DNA of 21,659 bases from Bacteroidales bacterium. GTDB taxonomy: Bacteria; Bacteroidota; Bacteroidia; Bacteroidales; UBA10428. Below are positions 21,226 to 21,659 of this stretch, piece after piece (within the stretch, counting starts at the first letter, position 1; the number at the start of each line of letters is the position of its first letter). A model generated the notes under the pieces. The model did not search any database. It was given only the letters and a program-made list of their open reading frames with translations, and was not told the origin of the DNA. The translations under genes were made by a program, and so were the position numbers. Location of the stretch: positions 1 to 21,659 of the forward strand of contig JAFGVG010000290.1 of NCBI GenBank assembly GCA_016938095.1, written 5' to 3'.

Positions 21226-21659
21226 ATGAAAAAAATTGATCTTGTTGCGATTGTGGTCATTGTAACACTAAGTTACAGTGTTAATGCACAGGAAATTCAA
21301 AACAACAATGGATTTAATCGTTTTTATTATCCTAACGGTAAACCATCAAGTGAAGGGATAATGAAAAACGGCAAGCCTGAGGGATTCTGGATTACTTATT
21401 TTCCTACTGGAATGGTAAAATCAAAAGGAAACAGGCGAAATCATTTACTCGACAGCACCTGGGTTTTCTTCAACGAAAAAGGTGACACCTTGCAGAAAAT
21501 TAGCTATATCATGGGAAAGAAAAATGGTTATGCCTATGAATTCAATACGGGTGCTACTGATGATCCCATGAGAATAGGGACGGTTATTTCCAAAGAGCTT
21601 TATGTTAATGATCTGAAGGAGGGTGTTTCTTATTATTATTTTCCGAATGGAAAAATAAA
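21226..21659 (+). CDS. Exported MORN-repeat (YwqK-like) protein, partial
   Basis: N-terminal 144 codons; the gene runs off the window. A signal peptide is visible (MKKIDLVAIVVIVTLSYSVNAQ, cleavage near residue 21). The mature part has MORN-type repeats of the form YYPNGKPSSEGIMKNGKPEGFWITYF, then TGMVKSKGNRRNHLLDSTWVFFNEKG, then ...KNGYAYEF and GVSYYYFPNGK. Such proteins are common in Bacteroidota, sometimes labelled as YwqK antitoxin-like, with no proven function. Two bases separate it from nadA, so it is probably in the same transcript. Confidence 0.88.
   Translation, partial: MKKIDLVAIVVIVTLSYSVNAQEIQNNNGFNRFYYPNGKPSSEGIMKNGKPEGFWITYFPTGMVKSKGNRRNHLLDSTWVFFNEKGDTLQKISYIMGKKNGYAYEFNTGATDDPMRIGTVISKELYVNDLKEGVSYYYFPNGKI

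Overview
The window looks like part of a chromosome from a Bacteroidota (Bacteroidetes) bacterium, most likely Bacteroidales-like. Genes lack clear Shine-Dalgarno sequences. Several intergenic gaps carry the phylum's -7 promoter element TAnnTTTG. Families frequent in the phylum recur: the head-GIN DUF2807 protein, a SiaC/DUF1987 protein, a hemerythrin protein paired with a LuxR-type regulator, and a DnaG that has lost most of its zinc ligands. I see no rRNA, tRNA, CRISPR array, transposase or phage gene, so this is ordinary chromosome with a few unusual islands.

Layout. 1-669 (-): 5' part of a Tat-exported aldo/keto reductase. 910-4702 (+): a probable operon of a serine beta-lactamase-like hydrolase, a YhhQ-type queuosine-precursor transporter, a shrunken TolC-like protein and an RND-type adaptor lipoprotein, with no pump gene. 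4810-5712 (+): a membrane-anchored coiled-coil protein, ending at a strong two-way terminator shared with convergent hemW (5777-6937, -). 7072-11494 (+): a signalling island of a soluble GAF/PAS histidine kinase, its NarL/LuxR-type response regulator, a 371-base non-coding gap, a receiver-only protein and a SiaC-like protein. 11601-15128: a GIN-domain protein, ispD (-), a DUF2461 protein, a cytidylate-kinase-like protein (-) and apt. 15151-18926 (+): a hemerythrin protein, an atypical LuxR-type regulator, dnaG and a VanZ-like protein. 18895-19764 (-): rpiB followed by an Rrf2 regulator. 20231-21659 (+): nadA and the start of a MORN-repeat protein.

How the parts may work together. The kinase and first response regulator form a clear two-component pair. 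The 9-mer TTTATACGC lies once before the kinase and twice just after the regulator gene, so it is a candidate binding site. The following gap also holds a perfect -7 element, a GG-rich tract and a terminator-like hairpin, which together could encode a small RNA or a regulated leader. The receiver-only and SiaC-like proteins downstream suggest that phospho-signalling continues towards a partner-switch type output, but no SiaB kinase or PP2C phosphatase is visible.

The least ordinary gene is the TolC-like one (2839-3573). It keeps the family's helical segments and ending but seems to lack both beta-barrel hairpin regions, and it sits beside an intact adaptor with no pump. All functional calls rest on reading motifs by eye; no database search was run.
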